The translations under genes were made by a program, and so were the position numbers. From Acidobacteriota bacterium (GTDB lineage Bacteria > Acidobacteriota > Blastocatellia > Pyrinomonadales > Pyrinomonadaceae), in NCBI GenBank assembly GCA_016703965.1, contig JADJBB010000004.1:310001-374000 (forward strand): a stretch of DNA of 64,000 bases. Direction: 5' to 3'. The notes under the pieces were generated by a model. That model did no database searches and had not been told where the DNA came from. It saw nothing but the letters and a program-made list of their open reading frames with translations. Shown here piece after piece: positions 19,401 through 27,636 of the stretch. Each line of letters opens with the position of its first letter. The first letter of the stretch is position 1.

Positions 19401-19731
19401 TCGCGGTGACCGCCCAAATCCGACGACCGGCTATTTCCTGCCGGTAAATCAATGCCTTACGCGTCCGCCGGTCTATTCACCGTTCGGTTCGGCGGCCCGC
19501 AATCTGGCACGCAGCGACAAGTATTTCAACCTCGACCTCGCTGTGCAAAAACAGTTCAAGCTGCCATTTACCGACGAGTCGCGTCTCGATTTCCGTGCTG
19601 AGTTCTTTAATGTTTTCAACAAAACAAACTTTGGTGCGGCAAACTCGGACATCACGAGTGCAGCCTTCGGTACGATCAGCAGTGCTTTCCCAGCACGGCA
19701 GATCCAACTTGCGTTAAAATTGTCCTTCTAG
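16405..19731 (+). CDS. Oar-like TonB-dependent receptor with carboxypeptidase-regulatory domain
   Basis: 1108 aa outer-membrane protein of the type strongly expanded in Acidobacteriota. Order: signal peptide (about 1-30, ending TITSAQ), carboxypeptidase-regulatory-like domain (about 34-118, ATVLGSVRDANGAVLVGAKV), plug (about 125-260, IVALPLNGRSYANLALLAPG and FLLDGIDNNAYG), and a large barrel ending FPARQIQLALKLSF. Related proteins are thought to import oligosaccharides or peptides; no ligand can be assigned. No SusD-like partner is present. An inverted repeat follows the stop. Confidence 0.92.
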   Translation: MSQQSKISAKLIYLVVIAAMLAVMATITSAQSETATVLGSVRDANGAVLVGAKVEIKNSATSIASTTVSDPNGDFQFVNLKIGNYRITVEANGFGKTIAEVNLTVNSRQRVDLTLSVASATETVTVTGAADLLESASSDKGQVIQRQQIVALPLNGRSYANLALLAPGVRESNTNSAIGGGGREAAFNVNGLRATVNNFLLDGIDNNAYGTSNQSFSSQVVQVSPDAIAEFKVQTNTYSAEFGRSGGAVINATYRTGGNRFHASAWEFHRNTVLNATGFFKPPLGVKPPLIRNQFGFTFGGPIIKDRTFFFGDYEGFRQIQKNLVFSTIPTLAQRTGILSVAVRNPLTGVTYAAGTPIPLTPFAQKVLNDLPAPINAGTANNYSELVQNKQFNDKYNVRIDHKFNDAASIFGRWSYRNSEAFEGPNIPGPSGSNQNGFIDILNKQLALGGSYAFKNASVLDIRYSYSQINAGKRPPLTGGASMLDLYGITGLPTDKVITGGLTTQTIGGISQLGRQATNPQYQDPLNHNIRLNYALTLGRHSLKMGYEHLRVGTDVQDTNPLMGLDTYSGQYSRPIGAASNNLYNLADFYFGLRSQYELATLTVAEMQQRFHYAYIQDDIKVNQRLTLNLGLRYEFGTPYWEKNNRLSNYDPISNTIVTAKSGSIADRALVDPDYNNFGPRLGFAYSLNDKTVFRGGFGQGYVFLNRLGSADILGTNFPIVTRAAVAQTAPDPVLNPLCSGNVYSGTCFRTTQLGYPTSGLPNNVTLYVPKDKPTTSIQNWQLSIQRELWGNTVLDVAYVGNRVKDSVLLADLNQARPLTEAEAALPAAQQPSLQARRRIAGFGSISAVLPEGFSTYNALQVKFEKRFSKGLYLLNSFTFSKALDNGSQVLEEPNGNTGTPQDVNNFKADKGIGAYDQPFNNTTSFVYELPIGRGRTIGSDMNRALDAFIGGWTLNGINTMTSGAPINFRYGPSPVTNNLPTFLGGVALRPNVTCDPVNRGDRPNPTTGYFLPVNQCLTRPPVYSPFGSAARNLARSDKYFNLDLAVQKQFKLPFTDESRLDFRAEFFNVFNKTNFGAANSDITSAAFGTISSAFPARQIQLALKLSF

Positions 19732-19741
19732 GATATTGCTC

Positions 19742-19795
19742 GCGTCCTCAGGGGTCTCGGCGTTGTATATGTTACGCCGCGACCGCTGAGGACGC
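19742..19795. terminator. Inverted repeat after receptor gene, possible terminator
   Basis: Arms GCGTCCTCAG/CTGAGGACGC (19742-19751, 19786-19795) with further GTC/GAC and GGCG/CGCC pairing inside. It lies 10 bp after the receptor stop and 18 bp before the GDPD start. There is no T-run, so either a rho-type/structural element or a spacer palindrome. Confidence 0.5.
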
Positions 19796-19813
19796 AGATT
19801 CAACTAATAAGTC

Positions 19814-20701
19814 ATGAAACCTGCATTTCTCTTCTTAGCGTTGCTTTTAACAACCAGCGTTTTCGCGCAAACTCGCCCAGTGAGCATCGAGGGCCATCGC
19901 GGTGCTCGCGGTTGGGTTCCGGAAAACACGATCCCTGCGTTCAAGAAAGCTCTCGAGCTAGGTGCCGACACCCTCGAACTGGACGTTGTCCTAACAAAGG
20001 ACGGGAAAGTCGTTGTCTCTCATGAGGCATGGTTCTCGTCCGTCATATCCCTCGACAAGAACGGAAACCGGATCCCCGCCGATAAACAGCGTGAAAACAA
20101 CATCTACAAAATGACCTATGACGAGGTCAAAATGTTCGATGTCGGCAGCATCGGCAACAAGGATTTTCCGCTGCAGGAAAAAATGAAGGTCGTAAAACCG
20201 CTGCTCTCAGACGTTTTCACTGAGATTGGCAAATTTGTCAGATCGAGAAAACTTCCTTCGCCTCGTTACAACATCGAGATCAAAACTGAGGGCGTAACCG
20301 GTGATGATGTTTTTCATCCGAAAATGGAGCCGTTCACGCGAGCCGTTTATGACGTCATCAAGGCATCGAAGATGCTCAAATATGTGATCATTCAATCCTT
20401 TGACGTTCGCCCGCTCCAAGAACTTCGCAAGATCGACCCCAAAGTGCCGGTCTCTTTTCTCGTAGCGAATAAAGATAGCTTAGACAAGAATCTGGAAAGT
20501 CTTGGCTTCAAGCCCGATACATATAGCCCACATTTCATGCTTGTCGATGTGGCCTTGATCGCAGCATGCAAAGCCCGCGGTATCAAGGTCGTCCCGTGGA
20601 CGTTAAATGAAATAGCCGATCTTGAACGAATGAAAACCTTCGAACTTGACGGCATCATCACAGATTACCCGGACCGGGTCGTCAAAGTCTTCAGGAATTA
20701 A
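19814..20701 (+). CDS. Glycerophosphodiester phosphodiesterase, exported
   Basis: 295 aa with a signal peptide (MKPAFLFLALLLTTSVFAQ). GDPD fold hydrolysing glycerophosphodiesters to glycerol-3-phosphate and alcohol in the periplasm. Catalytic residues are visible in EGHRGARGWVPENT (His-Arg and the first Glu), LELDVVLTKDGKVVVSH (Glu-x-Asp, His), NIEIKTE and VPWTLNE with ELDGIITDYPD. Metal (Ca or Mg) dependent in the family. Not obviously in an operon with its neighbours. Confidence 0.92.
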   Translation: MKPAFLFLALLLTTSVFAQTRPVSIEGHRGARGWVPENTIPAFKKALELGADTLELDVVLTKDGKVVVSHEAWFSSVISLDKNGNRIPADKQRENNIYKMTYDEVKMFDVGSIGNKDFPLQEKMKVVKPLLSDVFTEIGKFVRSRKLPSPRYNIEIKTEGVTGDDVFHPKMEPFTRAVYDVIKASKMLKYVIIQSFDVRPLQELRKIDPKVPVSFLVANKDSLDKNLESLGFKPDTYSPHFMLVDVALIAACKARGIKVVPWTLNEIADLERMKTFELDGIITDYPDRVVKVFRN

Positions 20702-20816
20702 CTCATCCCGCCAATCATCCGCATCCGGCCCGTGAGCGATACCCAAATCGCTCCGGGCCAATTTTTTTGAGTTCCGCGTACCTGACAACTTGGTGATATC
20801 GGGTAAAATATAGCGA

Positions 20817-21494
20817 ATGATCATCGCCATCGACGGCCCGAGCGGTGCCGGCAAATCTACACTCGGCAAGATGCTTGCCAAAAAGCTCAATCTCCTATAT
20901 CTCGACACAGGAGCAATGTACCGAGCCGTTGCTCTCGCTGTTGAGCGGGCAAACGTACCCTATCGCGACATCGACCGCATCGCCTATATCGCAGAAAATG
21001 CGAAGATCGATCTCGTCGGCGAGCCTGATCACTTGCGAATCATCCTCGATGGCGACGAAGTCACCTCCGAGATCCGAACGCTGGAGATCGCTCAGGCGGC
21101 ATCGGTTGTCTCCACCATCTCGGAAGTCCGCCGCATCATGGTCGAGCATCAGCGAGCCATAGGCAACACCGCTCGGAACGGCTGCGTTCTCGAAGGCCGC
21201 GATATCGGCAGTGTCGTCTTCCCTCACGCTGATATCAAGTTCTTCTTAACCGCCAAACCCGAAGCACGGGCCAGCCGCCGACATTCCGAGGACCAGGCAA
21301 AAGGCCGCGTTTCCACTTACGAGCAAACTCTAGCCGAGATCAACGAACGCGACGAACGCGATGTTTCACGCGAGGATTCGCCGCTCACAATCTCAGACGA
21401 CGCCGTCGTCATCGACACCAGTGAACTCGACCTCGCCGAGGTTTTCGAACAAATGCTCGCCGTCCTGCGTGAAAGACAGAGTGCGGCTGCTTAG
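20817..21494 (+). CDS. cmk: Cytidylate kinase
   Basis: 225 aa. Phosphorylates CMP/dCMP with ATP. P-loop GPSGAGKST at 6-14, LDTGAMYRAVAL substrate motif, EGRDIGSVVFPHADIKFFLT and RASRRHSEDQ (lid Arg residues). Normal length for the bacterial family. A small GTG-started frame overlaps its last 26 bases. Confidence 0.95.
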   Translation: MIIAIDGPSGAGKSTLGKMLAKKLNLLYLDTGAMYRAVALAVERANVPYRDIDRIAYIAENAKIDLVGEPDHLRIILDGDEVTSEIRTLEIAQAASVVSTISEVRRIMVEHQRAIGNTARNGCVLEGRDIGSVVFPHADIKFFLTAKPEARASRRHSEDQAKGRVSTYEQTLAEINERDERDVSREDSPLTISDDAVVIDTSELDLAEVFEQMLAVLRERQSAAA

Positions 21495-21597
21495 ATTTAC
21501 ATTCAAACGCGAGGGATATTGGCTGGTCATATTCTCGATCGCCCCGTCTCTGCTGGGCGTGATAACCCTGTTGCTCTCGTGGTTTATTGGAAAATAA
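21469..21597 (+). CDS. Possible small membrane protein
   Basis: GTG-started frame of 42 codons overlapping the end of cmk. Basic N-terminus followed by one long hydrophobic segment (WLVIFSIAPSLLGVITLLLS) and ending WFIGK. The topology (positive inside, single helix) is plausible for a real small protein, but no family is recognised and no Shine-Dalgarno decides it. Confidence 0.35.
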   Translation: MKDRVRLLRFTFKREGYWLVIFSIAPSLLGVITLLLSWFIGK

Positions 21598-21720
21598 CTG
21601 TTAATTAGTACCTAAGAATTAGTAATTTGTCTCTAGCAAACCTTAGAAACGAGAACGCACGCCAAAATAGTTTGACTATAACGCCACCAATCGCTAACAT
21701 TCTTACTTGCTCTTTGTTAT

Positions 21721-21797
<77 letters not shown>

Positions 21798-21800
21798 AAC

Positions 21801-21880
21801 GATTTTTGATTTGGGATTTTAGATTTTGGATTAAGGATTTTTGTTGAATCCAAAATCGGCAATCTAAAATCCAAAATCGA
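21801..21880. repeat. AT-rich palindrome between the two tRNAs (family G)
   Basis: Words of the form GATTTTAGATTTTGGATT in the left half and AATCTAAAATCCAAAATC in the right half form an imperfect palindrome filling nearly the whole gap between tRNA-Arg and tRNA-His. Confidence 0.7.
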
Positions 21881-21885
21881 GAGAT

Positions 21886-21962
21886 GGCGGCTATAGTTCA
21901 GCGGTTAGAGCGCCTGATTGTGGTTCAGGATGTCGTGGGTTCGAATCCCACTAGCCGCCCCA
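21886..21962 (+). tRNA. tRNA-His (GTG)
   Basis: Acceptor GCGGCTA/TAGCCGC with the extra G-1 (21886) opposite C73 that marks tRNA-His, anticodon stem CCTGA/TCAGG, loop TTGTGGT (anticodon GTG), T-loop GTTCGAATC, and encoded CCA. Confidence 0.96.
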
Positions 21963-21994
21963 TTTCTACTTAATAAATTCATTGAACCTTTGAG

Positions 21995-22022
21995 AGACTG
22001 GCCTTTTTTGGCTGGTCTTTTT
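21995..22022 (+). terminator. Terminator after tRNA-His
   Basis: AGACTGGCC and GGCTGGTCT pair through two G-U wobbles around a T6 loop, followed by TTTTT. Lies 32 bp after the tRNA and may also serve the convergent aminotransferase gene. Confidence 0.65.
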
Positions 22023-22035
22023 GTTTTCGCCGAGA

Positions 22036-23373
22036 TCAGAATGAATAGGCCGACGATGTGATCGACCTCAACGCGCTCACGAGCTTTGCCATGTCGTCGG
22101 GCGTGTTGTAAACCGATGGCGTAACTCTAATACAATCTCCCGCATCGGGACCGGTCCGTCGTACAGTGAGTATCCCGAATTTCTCATTCAAATGTTTCAT
22201 CAGCGCCTCGTTCGCCTTGGTTGAGATGACACCATCCAGACGAAACGACGTCAACGCAGCGACCATTTTCGGGTCGTCCGGCGTCAGAACCGTTAATCCC
22301 TTCATCTCGCGGGCGGGCCCGACCCACAGGTTCCTCAAATATCGCAAACGGCCCTCTTTTGCGGCTGTTCCGATCTTGTTATGAAAATCGATCGCATACG
22401 GGATCGCCATGTGAGCCGCAAAGTTTGACGTACCCGTGTCGATCCGTGCGGAGATATCGGTTGAGCCCGGCGATTTCGCCATATAGGTGTCGATATCGGC
22501 AATGCGAGGTTTGTTTATGTAGACCACGCCGCAGCCAATCGGCGCTCCGACCCATTTGTGGAGATTTACGCCGACGAAATCACAACCTAGGTCTTTTATC
22601 TGCATATCGACCTGCCCGACTGAATGAGCAGCATCGAGGACAACATCGATCCCGCGTTCCCTTGCCATTTTTGCGATCTTGGCAACCGGAATGATCAGCC
22701 CGGTCCAGTTATTCAGATGGGTCAAAAGCAGAAGTTTCGTTCTCGGATTCGCATTTAGCGCCTTCTCATAAAAGCTCAGGATACTTGCCTCTGTGAGAGG
22801 AACGTCCTTGCTTGGCTCCGGAAAAATCAACTTTACGGCCTTTACGCCCCGCCTTTCCTCGAGCCAACGCATTGCAGTTTTCATCTCCGAATAATCAAGG
22901 TCAGCGAAAAGCACCGTATCGCCGCCCTTCAGTTTGTTGTATCCACCAATGAGAGCCTGCAGGGCTTCTGTGGCACCGCGCGTTAACGCGATCTCGTCAA
23001 CGCCGACATTAAGGAACGCGGCGACCTTAGCCCTTACCGCTTTATATGCATCGCCAAACTGCAACCGCGCAAAATAGGTATTCTCGCGATTCACAAACTC
23101 CGTCAGGCGTTGATATTCAGCGAGAACAGGACGTGCCATAATTCCCCAGTAGCCGTTCTCGAGATTTGTTATCTTCGACGTGACGTTGTAATTCCTGGCT
23201 ATCGCTTTCCATGCCGCTTCATCGTCGGGCCTTATCGGTTGCGTGGGAATAGTTACCGATCCGGCAAAACTATCGTCTTCTCCGTGAGCCAGGCCGGCGG
23301 CGAGTCCTAAAGCCCCTGTCGCGGCAAAACCGCCGTACAAGAAATGTCGTCGTGAGGTTGAATTATTGCTCAT
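22036..23373 (-). CDS. Tat-exported class V aminotransferase
   Basis: 445 aa. A twin-arginine signal (TSRRHFLYGGFAATGALGLA) is followed by a PLP class V (isopenicillin-N epimerase/cysteine desulfurase-like) domain. TRGATEALQALIGGYN lies near the phosphate-binding region, DVVLDAAHSVGQVDMQ carries the PLP-pyridine Asp and His, and FVGVNLHKWVGAPIGCG carries the Schiff-base Lys. The substrate cannot be told: related exported enzymes are annotated as epimerases or desulfurases without proof. Divergent from the FG-GAP gene; the 248-base gap holds no feature I can name. Confidence 0.88.
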   Translation of the reverse strand: MSNNSTSRRHFLYGGFAATGALGLAAGLAHGEDDSFAGSVTIPTQPIRPDDEAAWKAIARNYNVTSKITNLENGYWGIMARPVLAEYQRLTEFVNRENTYFARLQFGDAYKAVRAKVAAFLNVGVDEIALTRGATEALQALIGGYNKLKGGDTVLFADLDYSEMKTAMRWLEERRGVKAVKLIFPEPSKDVPLTEASILSFYEKALNANPRTKLLLLTHLNNWTGLIIPVAKIAKMARERGIDVVLDAAHSVGQVDMQIKDLGCDFVGVNLHKWVGAPIGCGVVYINKPRIADIDTYMAKSPGSTDISARIDTGTSNFAAHMAIPYAIDFHNKIGTAAKEGRLRYLRNLWVGPAREMKGLTVLTPDDPKMVAALTSFRLDGVISTKANEALMKHLNEKFGILTVRRTGPDAGDCIRVTPSVYNTPDDMAKLVSALRSITSSAYSF

Positions 23374-23621
23374 CGTGCTCCATTTATGCTGAGAATCTTA
23401 AAGAACAAGCCTAGTATAGTTCAGATCCGCATTTTCCCCAGACATCCAACGCAAACCAATTAACGCGCGTCTAACTTGCGAGTATCAATGAGTTTGCTGA
23501 TGGACTTTCGCCACCCCGTTTTGTTGCATTAGGGCGAAAGCAAGTGTTATATTCAGGGATTGCCAAGTGAAGAAATAAGCTGTTCTGTGACGGCTATAGG
23601 TTTGGATCCGGGTTTTTAATA

Positions 23622-24590
23622 ATGAGAAATTTTTTGGCCGTTGCGGGTAAAACTGTCCTGTTTTCGTTGGTTCTTTTGACCCTCGTCTTCCCGTCGCTCG
23701 CCCAGGTGACACTGCGGCGGGCGATGGATGTAAATGGTGACGGCAAAGCCGATTACACGATCTATCGTCAGACCAATAACGTCTGGTACACACTGCGGAA
23801 TGGCGGAACGCCGGTTTTCACTAATTTCGGCCTGGCAGGCCTTGATATGCCGGTTCCGGGCGATTTCGACGGTGATGGCAAAGGCGATGTTGCGGTATTC
23901 CGCGAGGTAGACGGCGATTGGTATTGGCTGAACAGCTCAAATGGAGCATTCAACGTTGCTCACTTTGGCTCGGCCGGCGATGAACCGGTCGGACGCGATT
24001 GGGATGGCGACGGCAAAACCGACCTCGCCGTTGTTCGCCGGTCCAACGGTGTCTTGATATGGTATTTCAGAGCCGGAGTTGACGGATCATTCACGCAAAC
24101 AGAATTTGGTGCGTCGACAGATTTTACCGCTCCCGGCGATTATGACGGTGACGGCAAGTTTGACATCGCGATACAGCGTCCAGGTGCGACTGCCGATAGC
24201 TCGGCAGTATTCCACATCAAGTCGAGTCGAAACGGCACCATATCCGCTACATCGTGGGGCAAGAGCAGCGATCTCGTGATCCCGGGCGACTATGATGGCG
24301 ACGGCAAAACGGACATAGCGGTGCTGCGTGAAGGCGCAAAACCTAGCGACAATCTTCAGTGGCTTATCCTGAAAAGCTCGGGTGGTTCGATAACGACATC
24401 ATTCGGTATAACGAGCGTCGATTACAACGTCCAGAACGATTACGACGGAGACGGCAAGACGGACATCGCCGTTTATCGAAACGGAACTCCGGGTGCGTTT
24501 TACGTTCTAAACAGCACGACGGGAGCGATGTCAGCGGTTGGCTGGGGCGTTGAGAATGACATCCCAGTGGCGAGTTACGATACGCACTAG
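23622..24590 (+). CDS. Secreted FG-GAP/VCBS repeat protein
   Basis: 322 aa with a signal peptide (to about 28, VFPSLAQ) and six or seven tandem repeats of about 45 residues, each with a D-x-DGDGK-x-D Ca-binding loop (VPGDFDGDGKGDVAVFR, APGDYDGDGKFDIAIQR, VIPGDYDGDGKTDIAVLR). This makes an integrin-alpha-like beta-propeller, probably extracellular or surface-bound. Proteins of this exact style are abundant in Blastocatellia. Ligand unknown. Followed by a terminator. Confidence 0.88.
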   Translation: MRNFLAVAGKTVLFSLVLLTLVFPSLAQVTLRRAMDVNGDGKADYTIYRQTNNVWYTLRNGGTPVFTNFGLAGLDMPVPGDFDGDGKGDVAVFREVDGDWYWLNSSNGAFNVAHFGSAGDEPVGRDWDGDGKTDLAVVRRSNGVLIWYFRAGVDGSFTQTEFGASTDFTAPGDYDGDGKFDIAIQRPGATADSSAVFHIKSSRNGTISATSWGKSSDLVIPGDYDGDGKTDIAVLREGAKPSDNLQWLILKSSGGSITTSFGITSVDYNVQNDYDGDGKTDIAVYRNGTPGAFYVLNSTTGAMSAVGWGVENDIPVASYDTH

Positions 24591-24611
24591 AATCTTGCGA
24601 AAGAGCTTTGG

Positions 24612-24649
24612 AAAAATGGCTGAGGACGTAGTTGTCTTCGGTCATTTTT
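24612..24649 (+). terminator. Terminator after FG-GAP gene
   Basis: AAAAATGGCTGAGGAC and GTCTTCGGTCATTTTT pair with G-U wobbles and end in T5. Located 22 bp after the stop codon. Confidence 0.7.
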
Positions 24650-24691
24650 GTTTATTTCCGAGGTTTGTAGTAGCTTCTAATTGTTTTGATA

Positions 24692-25696
24692 ATGGATATT
24701 TACAGCACCATTAAGGATAAATTTCCGCTAAAGACCGTCGTGATCATCGGCGATCTCGTCGCTGATCAATTCCTCAACGGAACCATCTCGCGCGTCTCGC
24801 GTGAGGCTCCCGTTTTTATACTTCGCCACGAGAATACGAATACCGTTCCCGGTGCCGCCGCCAATGCCGCGGTCAACGTCGCCTCGCTCGGCGGCCAGAC
24901 CATACTTATCGGCCTCACCGGTGCGGACGCGAACGGCAAAACGCTGATCGATGGGCTCGTGTCGAGCGGGGTCGATTGCACAGGCGTTACGACGACCCCG
25001 GACTTTGCAACCACGACGAAGGTTCGAGTGCTAGCCGGCCAGCATTACGCGGCTCGCCAGCAAGTCATTCGCATCGACTACGAAAATTCGAGCGAGATCT
25101 CCAGCGAGATCAAACAGAAGCTAAGGGACGAACTCGCGGACCGCTCCGAGATCACGGACGCGATCATAGTTTCGGATTACAACTATGGTGCGGTATTTCC
25201 GGATATCTTTGAGGATGCCCGAGCGATCGCCGAGCGGCGGCGGATACCGCTGATCGTCGATTCCCGTTTCCGCCTTACCGATCTTTCAAATGCCACGACC
25301 GCCACGCCAAATCGCGAAGAGGTCGAACAGATCCTCGGCGAGAATTTCACTGCAGCCGATTGTTCCGAGCTCCGTTCTCAACTCGGCCTGGAAGCTCTGC
25401 TGGTAACCAACGGGAACCAGGGAATGCTCTTGTGCGAAAAAGGAAAGGCTCCATTGAAGATCGACGTCGTCGGTTCGACCGAACCCGTTGATGTAACCGG
25501 AGCGGGCGATACCGTGATCGCGGCCTATGCCCTTGGCCTTGCCTCAGGGTTGAGCTTTGCCGACGCGGCCAATATCGCCAACCACGCCGGCGGGCTCGTC
25601 GTTATGAAAAAAGGCACCGCGTCGGTCACCGCCGACGAACTGCTCGAATCTTTAAGAGCCGCTGAAACAACTGGATCTTCTACCACAGCAGGCTAA
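24692..25696 (+). CDS. rfaE1: D-glycero-beta-D-manno-heptose-7-phosphate kinase
   Basis: 334 aa PfkB-type kinase, equivalent to the HldE N-terminal domain, making heptose-1,7-bisphosphate for LPS inner core. Motifs: GDLVADQFLNGTISRVSREA (HldE signature SR-(I/V)SxEAPVP), PGAAANAAVNVASLGG, and the DVTGAGDTVIAAYAL active-site Asp. Start at ATG 24692 rather than TTG 24686. The adenylyltransferase gene follows after 5 bp, so the two HldE activities are split but coupled, unlike the fused Escherichia coli protein. Confidence 0.9.
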   Translation: MDIYSTIKDKFPLKTVVIIGDLVADQFLNGTISRVSREAPVFILRHENTNTVPGAAANAAVNVASLGGQTILIGLTGADANGKTLIDGLVSSGVDCTGVTTTPDFATTTKVRVLAGQHYAARQQVIRIDYENSSEISSEIKQKLRDELADRSEITDAIIVSDYNYGAVFPDIFEDARAIAERRRIPLIVDSRFRLTDLSNATTATPNREEVEQILGENFTAADCSELRSQLGLEALLVTNGNQGMLLCEKGKAPLKIDVVGSTEPVDVTGAGDTVIAAYALGLASGLSFADAANIANHAGGLVVMKKGTASVTADELLESLRAAETTGSSTTAG

Positions 25697-25701
25697 TTGT
25701 T

Positions 25702-26202
25702 ATGGCTGACTATTTTGCGCCAATCATTTCCCTTTCGGAGCTCGTCGAAACCGTCGCAGAATCCCGCGAGGCCGGCTCAACGATCGTGTTGGCGAACGGC
25801 TGCTTTGACCTCTTCCATGTCGGGCACGTTCGATATCTCGCCGGAGCGAAAGATGTTGGCGATATTCTTGTTGTGGGCATCAACTCAGACCGCCAAACCC
25901 GGCTGTTAAAAGGTCATGGGCGCCCCTTTATCAATGAAAAAGAACGCGCCGAGATCGTTTCGTCACTCGCTTGCGTCGACTTTGTCACGATCTTCGACGA
26001 GCCGACGGTCGAAAACCTGATCCGCACGCTCAAACCGGATTTTCACGCCAAAGGCACGGATTACACGACCGACACCGTCCCCGAACGTGACATCGTCCGT
26101 GAATACGGCGGTAAAGTCGCAATCGTCGGCGACCCGAAAGACCATTCGACGACGGACCTCATATTGAAGACAAGAGACGTGAGACAAGAAACAGAAGCCT
26201 GA
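25702..26202 (+). CDS. rfaE2: D-glycero-beta-D-manno-heptose 1-phosphate adenylyltransferase
   Basis: 166 aa nucleotidyltransferase making ADP-heptose. Motifs VLANGCFDLFHVGHVRYL (HxGH) and the C-terminal YGGKVAIVGDPKDHSTTDLI. Immediately downstream of the kinase gene. Its last residues (KTRDVRQETEA) are encoded by the start of a GAGAC-rich repeated stretch (26166-26250), so the stop codon comes from repeat sequence. Confidence 0.92.
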   Translation: MADYFAPIISLSELVETVAESREAGSTIVLANGCFDLFHVGHVRYLAGAKDVGDILVVGINSDRQTRLLKGHGRPFINEKERAEIVSSLACVDFVTIFDEPTVENLIRTLKPDFHAKGTDYTTDTVPERDIVREYGGKVAIVGDPKDHSTTDLILKTRDVRQETEA

Positions 26203-26254
26203 TTTCTGGTACGCTTCGTCTCCTGTCCCTGGTCTCTTGTCTCCTGTCTATGCT

Positions 26255-26830
26255 ATGTGGTTATCGCGAAACAAAAACGATCTGATGATCGAAGTTTGGG
26301 AGAAGCTCGATTGTGAGAGCATCGGTGCTGCCGAGATCGAGGCGATCGAAACCGTCGTCGCGGATCAATATGGAAGATCGGCGGTCGATTCACCGATGGT
26401 CATCGCCCGTCTGCTGGCCGACGAGGGCGCTCAACTGCGGCATTCAGAGATCATGTCGCTCTATGTCGAGCGAGCGTCCGACCGCCCGTACGATGCTGCT
26501 CTGAGAAACATTCTTAGCACGAGCAGTCTGGCGGCGACGGAACGTTCGCTCCGCGAGCTTGAAAACCTTAGGCGAAAGTACAAAGCCGAAAATGACAAAG
26601 AAGGCCTTAGACTCGTCCGCGAAACCGCGATCGAGGGACGAAAGAACGTAGTTAAACTCGTGGAAAAGCCGAACGCGAGCGAAGAAGCCCGCCCGCTTAA
26701 CGAAGAGATCGCAAACTGGCTCCGAATCTGGCTCGAAACGCCGGAGATATTTGAGCAGTGGGTTGATATCAGAAGGAGTTCCCCTGATTTTGTACAGATG
26801 TTCGGCGATGATGCAGAAGCCCGCGCGTGA
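26255..26830 (+). CDS. Hypothetical soluble protein
   Basis: 191 aa from ATG 26255 (MWLSRNKNDLMIEVWEKLDC). Helical, charged, no signal peptide or membrane segment. I do not recognise a family. Its last codons and the TGA lie in the left arm of the palindrome at 26813 (ending DAEARA). Sandwiched between heptose genes and rsmE on the same strand, so probably cotranscribed. Confidence 0.6.
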   Translation: MWLSRNKNDLMIEVWEKLDCESIGAAEIEAIETVVADQYGRSAVDSPMVIARLLADEGAQLRHSEIMSLYVERASDRPYDAALRNILSTSSLAATERSLRELENLRRKYKAENDKEGLRLVRETAIEGRKNVVKLVEKPNASEEARPLNEEIANWLRIWLETPEIFEQWVDIRRSSPDFVQMFGDDAEARA

Positions 26831-26887
26831 GCAAGGGCGTCTTGCTCAAGGTGAATGATTCGCCCTTGCTCACGCGCGAGCTTCCGC
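26813..26887. repeat. Palindrome family A (CCGCGCG-AGCAAGGG type)
   Basis: 27-nt arms (26813-26839 and 26861-26887) with two mismatches. Core CGCGCGTGAGCAAGGGCG and its complement. It supplies the stop codon of the upstream gene and separates it from rsmE. A read-through frame could extend rsmE N-terminally, but I reject that start. Confidence 0.85.
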
Positions 26888-26919
26888 AACGGTCTGCTCG
26901 CTCGATCAAAAAACTAGCC

Positions 26920-27636
26920 ATGCGCAGATTCTATTCACGACCCGAGAATTTTAACGACCGTATTATCACCCTCGACACCGACGAAACGCGCCACTTGCGC
27001 GATGTTTTGAGATTAAAAACGGGCGATGAAGTTTCCGTTTTCGATGGAACCGGACACGAGTACAAATGCTCGATAACTGCGATCGGAAAAAAGGACTCCG
27101 AACTCGCCCTGATCGAAGAGATCACCCCAGCTTCGCCCGAATCGCCATTTGAGATCACGCTCGCGTCAACAGTTCTAAATGGCGAGAAATACGACCTAAT
27201 AATCCAAAAATCAGTCGAACTCGGCGTCGCAAAACTCATTCCGGTTCAGACAATACGCGGCGATGTTAAAACGAAAGACGCCGACAAACGCCTTGACCGC
27301 TGGCGACGCATCGCGATGGAAGCGACCAAACAATGCGGCCGTGCGAGGCTGATGGAGATCGCGGAGCCGACGGCTGTCGAGAAGCTCATTGCCGAAACAA
27401 CCGAAAGCGTCGTGATGTTCTCAGAACGCGACGGCACCGATTTCACCGCGATAAAACCGGGCAAAAAAATAACCGCCTTGATCGGACCGAAAGGCGGTTG
27501 GGATGATTCTGAATTGGAACTCGCTCGTGCGAGCGGCATCAGCGTTGTCACTCTCGGCGGCCGCATCTTGCGGGCGGAAACTGCGGCGATCTCACTTACG
27601 ACGATCCTGCAGCACCGCTTCGGAGACCTGAACTAG
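26920..27636 (+). CDS. rsmE: 16S rRNA m3U1498 methyltransferase
   Basis: 238 aa from ATG 26920 (MRRFYSRPENFNDRIITLDT). SPOUT enzyme methylating N3 of U1498 in 16S rRNA. PUA-like N-domain, then the knot: ALIGPKGGWDDSELELA (SAM-binding GPEGG-like), LGGRILRAETAAISLTTIL, and IPVQTIRGDVK with ATKQCGRARL. The upstream extension is rejected because it is repeat-encoded. Ends overlap the convergent hypothetical gene by 4 bp. Confidence 0.94.
   Translation: MRRFYSRPENFNDRIITLDTDETRHLRDVLRLKTGDEVSVFDGTGHEYKCSITAIGKKDSELALIEEITPASPESPFEITLASTVLNGEKYDLIIQKSVELGVAKLIPVQTIRGDVKTKDADKRLDRWRRIAMEATKQCGRARLMEIAEPTAVEKLIAETTESVVMFSERDGTDFTAIKPGKKITALIGPKGGWDDSELELARASGISVVTLGGRILRAETAAISLTTILQHRFGDLN

Noticed and set aside
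26827..26919. N-terminal extension of rsmE
   Set aside because: Encoded by the right half of a palindrome. The family start is MRRFYS at 26920.
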